In this document: piece by piece, positions 51,780-53,566 of the stretch | How positions within the stretch are numbered: position 1 is the first letter of the stretch | Layout: each line of letters opens with the position of its first letter | Origin: Clostridia bacterium | GTDB taxonomy: Bacteria; Bacillota; Clostridia; Christensenellales; UBA1242 | Assembly (NCBI GenBank): GCA_017464845.1 | Contig: JAFTYD010000019.1 | Location: 1 to 53,566, forward strand | Length of the DNA: 53,566 nt | Reading direction: 5' to 3' | The notes under the pieces: generated by a model | Seen by the model: the letters and a program-made list of their open reading frames with translations, nothing else | Told to the model about the DNA's origin: nothing | Database searches by the model: none | Made by a program: the position numbers and the translations under genes

Positions 51780-52915
51780 TACAATATCCCCCAAATAAAC
51801 GTAAATATAGTAATTATTATCATCAAAACAAATGAAGAAACAAGTAGTAACTTTGTTGTAAAATTAGGTTTAACCAAACTTTCTGAATTACTTTTTAAAG
51901 TATCCGGAATATTCTTTGAAAGAATATCTTCAATTTTACCTTCAAGTCCATAAACCTGATCAAAATTATCATCTACTTTTCCATTAATAAATTCAAGCTT
52001 TGATCTTTCAACTTCACTTAAATAAATTTGTCTTAAAGAATCATTATAAATTTGTCTTTTTGCAATTTTTACATCACTATTTAAAGTTTCTTTTATTAAT
52101 GCTTTCGTAAGCCAAATTGTTAACAAAACAAGAAGTGTTATAAAAATCATCAAGAAGAAAAATGCTAACATAATATTTGATGAAAAGTAACTTGGAATAA
52201 AATTAAAGAAATTACTAATTTTCCAACCTTTTACAGTTGCATAACCCATAAAGACACCTATTCCATTATTTAAGAAATGGAATATAATTGTTGGATAAAT
52301 TGAGTTAGTCATATAAGCAACATATCCAAAAAACACCCCAATTACTGATGCATAGAAAAATTGCTCAATATTTAAATGCAAAAGTCCAAACAAAAGCCCA
52401 GAAATTAATATAGCTTTTTTCATACCAAGTTTTCCATTTGCTTTTAGAAGCATTCCTCTATGAGTAACTTCTTCACATATTCCTGGCAAAACTGCTGTAA
52501 AAATAATGTTTAATATAAACAAATAAAATGGATATTTTTCAGGTAAAGAAGATGATGAAGTATTGTATCCAAAAATTCTTATTATTGAATGAAAGAAATT
52601 CGCAATATAAACATTTAATATATAAACCAAAACACCAATACAAATTGAAATTAAAATTGCTTTTAATGAAATTTTTTTGAAACCAAAATAACTTAATGTA
52701 TCTTTAACTTTTCTTTTTTCAAGTTTTGAAAATAAAAACAAAGGAAAAAGAAATAATAAACCTATTTGAACAATTATTGAAAAAATATAATTAGCAAAAG
52801 ACCCAAAAATACTAAATAGATTAAATGCAGACATAATTCTTATTCCAACAAAAATACAAATAATCACAAAATAAATTAAATCTGCTCGAAAAACTGTCTT
52901 TTTTTCTTCGTTCAT
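51779..52915 (-). CDS. CPBP family intramembrane metalloprotease
   Basis: The 378-residue product has about eight hydrophobic helices. The CPBP (CAAX/Abi) motifs are present: CEEVTHRGML (EE-x3-R), LLFGLLHLN and FHFLNNGIG with the metal His/Asn. The C-terminal 90 residues form a polar region and then one last helix, an addition beyond the usual CPBP core. The family includes prenyl-protein-type proteases and bacteriocin-immunity proteins; the substrate here is unknown. A second CPBP gene lies just upstream on the same strand. Confidence 0.85.
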   Translation of the reverse strand: MNEEKKTVFRADLIYFVIICIFVGIRIMSAFNLFSIFGSFANYIFSIIVQIGLLFLFPLFLFSKLEKRKVKDTLSYFGFKKISLKAILISICIGVLVYILNVYIANFFHSIIRIFGYNTSSSSLPEKYPFYLFILNIIFTAVLPGICEEVTHRGMLLKANGKLGMKKAILISGLLFGLLHLNIEQFFYASVIGVFFGYVAYMTNSIYPTIIFHFLNNGIGVFMGYATVKGWKISNFFNFIPSYFSSNIMLAFFFLMIFITLLVLLTIWLTKALIKETLNSDVKIAKRQIYNDSLRQIYLSEVERSKLEFINGKVDDNFDQVYGLEGKIEDILSKNIPDTLKSNSESLVKPNFTTKLLLVSSFVLMIIITIFTFIWGIL

Positions 52916-52956
52916 AGTACTCCTTTTAGAAGCTGAGATTAGATATATTAATTATA

Positions 52957-53566
52957 TTACAAACATGTACTTAATATAACAACCATCGCACCAACTACCA
53001 ATCCAACAACTAGCATAACTGGAAAAGATGGTAACTTTTCAACTTCAATTTCTTCTTTTGATTTATGCTTAAAATAAAATCTATCAATAATATAAACAAT
53101 TGCTCCAGCAACCAAAGCTACTGCAATTGCAATAAGAACTACCCACCATTTAATTTTTATTGTTAAATCTAGCGATGTTACATTTTGCAAATATGTTAAT
53201 AAAATAGTAATAAAATTGTTTGTAAAATGAATAATAATTCCAACAAATATAGAACCAGTTCTTTCAAAGAACAATGCCAAAATCACACCCATTACAAATG
53301 GGTAAACAAGTTGTTGGATACTTGTATGAACAAATGCAAAGAACAAAGATGAAATAATTATTGAAGGTATTAATGAAAAGTTTTTTCTAAGTCCTGAAAA
53401 AATCATTCCTCTAAAAACAAATTCTTCGCAAATAGCAGGTATTATTCCAAGAACAATCAAATTCACCACAAACCAACCAAAAGTATCAAGTGGAAGTGGA
53501 GATTCAGTTAAACCAAGTCCAATTTTTACCCAAAGGCTATCAAAGCAAGAAATTAGCATAACAAAA
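52957..53566 (-). CDS. CPBP family intramembrane metalloprotease (5' partial)
   Basis: The frame stays open to the window end, so the N-terminus is missing; 203 codons are visible. Motifs: CEEFVFRGMIF, SLFFAFVHTSIQQ and IIHFTNNFIT match the three CPBP signatures. Five hydrophobic helices are visible. It ends 41 bases before the second CPBP gene, suggesting a tandem duplication in one operon, although the two have clearly diverged. An internal ATG at 53559 is not likely to be the true start because the core helices of the family precede it. Confidence 0.82.
   Translation of the reverse strand, partial: FVMLISCFDSLWVKIGLGLTESPLPLDTFGWFVVNLIVLGIIPAICEEFVFRGMIFSGLRKNFSLIPSIIISSLFFAFVHTSIQQLVYPFVMGVILALFFERTGSIFVGIIIHFTNNFITILLTYLQNVTSLDLTIKIKWWVVLIAIAVALVAGAIVYIIDRFYFKHKSKEEIEVEKLPSFPVMLVVGLVVGAMVVILSTCL

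Overview
The window is AT-rich (roughly 27 % G+C by eye), densely coded, uses TGA as a stop, and carries a Gram-positive gene set: RNase J, GreA, McsB/ClpC protein quality control, long-form HPF, YtxC and a PdaB-like deacetylase (both sporulation-linked), a T-box leader on thrS, YajC-SecD-SecF, a TIGR04086 membrane protein, DUF1292 next to RuvX, RlmH and CPBP proteases. This fits a chromosomal segment of an uncultured, spore-forming-lineage Clostridia (gut Christensenellales-like is my best guess, not proven).

Layout. 1-7.5 kb (minus strand): zinc-ribbon protein with an Asp-rich tail (cut by the window edge), tsaB-tsaE (tRNA t6A), pyrimidine-nucleoside phosphorylase, PAP2 phosphatase, O-methyltransferase, RNase J, a membrane protein, greA. 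7.7-9.8 kb (plus): DUF378 protein and gpmI. 9.9-16.6 kb (minus): two-OB SSB-like protein, PdaB-like deacetylase and a type IIA topoisomerase pair whose A subunit has an unusual acidic N-terminal extension of about 218 residues. 16.8-20.4 kb: murG, an intracellular subtilase with a small partner, an Asn-rich ORF and an ABC ATPase that has lost most catalytic motifs. 20.4-28.7 kb (minus): lipoprotein, hpf, and an operon pseudo-amidohydrolase - tex - mini-mcsA - mcsB - clpC; the 48-aa mcsA keeps a single zinc ribbon and no ctsR is present. 28.8-35.5 kb (minus): secF, secD, TIGR04086, yajC, thrS behind a T-box with an ACC (Thr) specifier, ytxC. 35.6-40.6 kb: a lipoprotein, a 48-aa small ORF with a strong ribosome-binding site, DUF1292, ruvX, polA and a small membrane protein.

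40.7-47.9 kb is the most interesting part: an intact, tightly overlapping minus-strand cassette of virus head genes (P22-like portal, scaffold, major capsid, two connector-type proteins, a propeller-like hub/stabilisation protein) followed by two holin-like genes, and preceded by two small proteins, one resembling the tail of terminase small-subunit-like proteins. No large terminase, tail, integrase, repressor, replication gene or endolysin is visible, and core-type genes flank it. It could be a domesticated capsid (gene-transfer-agent-like or particle-forming) system, a satellite, or a very reduced prophage.

48-53.6 kb: NitT/TauT-type ABC ATPase and permease without a binding protein, a YkvI-like carrier whose 3' end overlaps the permease antisense, a lipoprotein with a conserved His/Cys-rich domain, rlmH and two CPBP-family membrane proteases, the last cut by the window end. 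Apart from 36397-36721 (two terminators and one small gene) no gene-free gap exceeds 300 bases; 7488-7768 (281 bases) is very AT-rich and holds only divergent promoter sequence.
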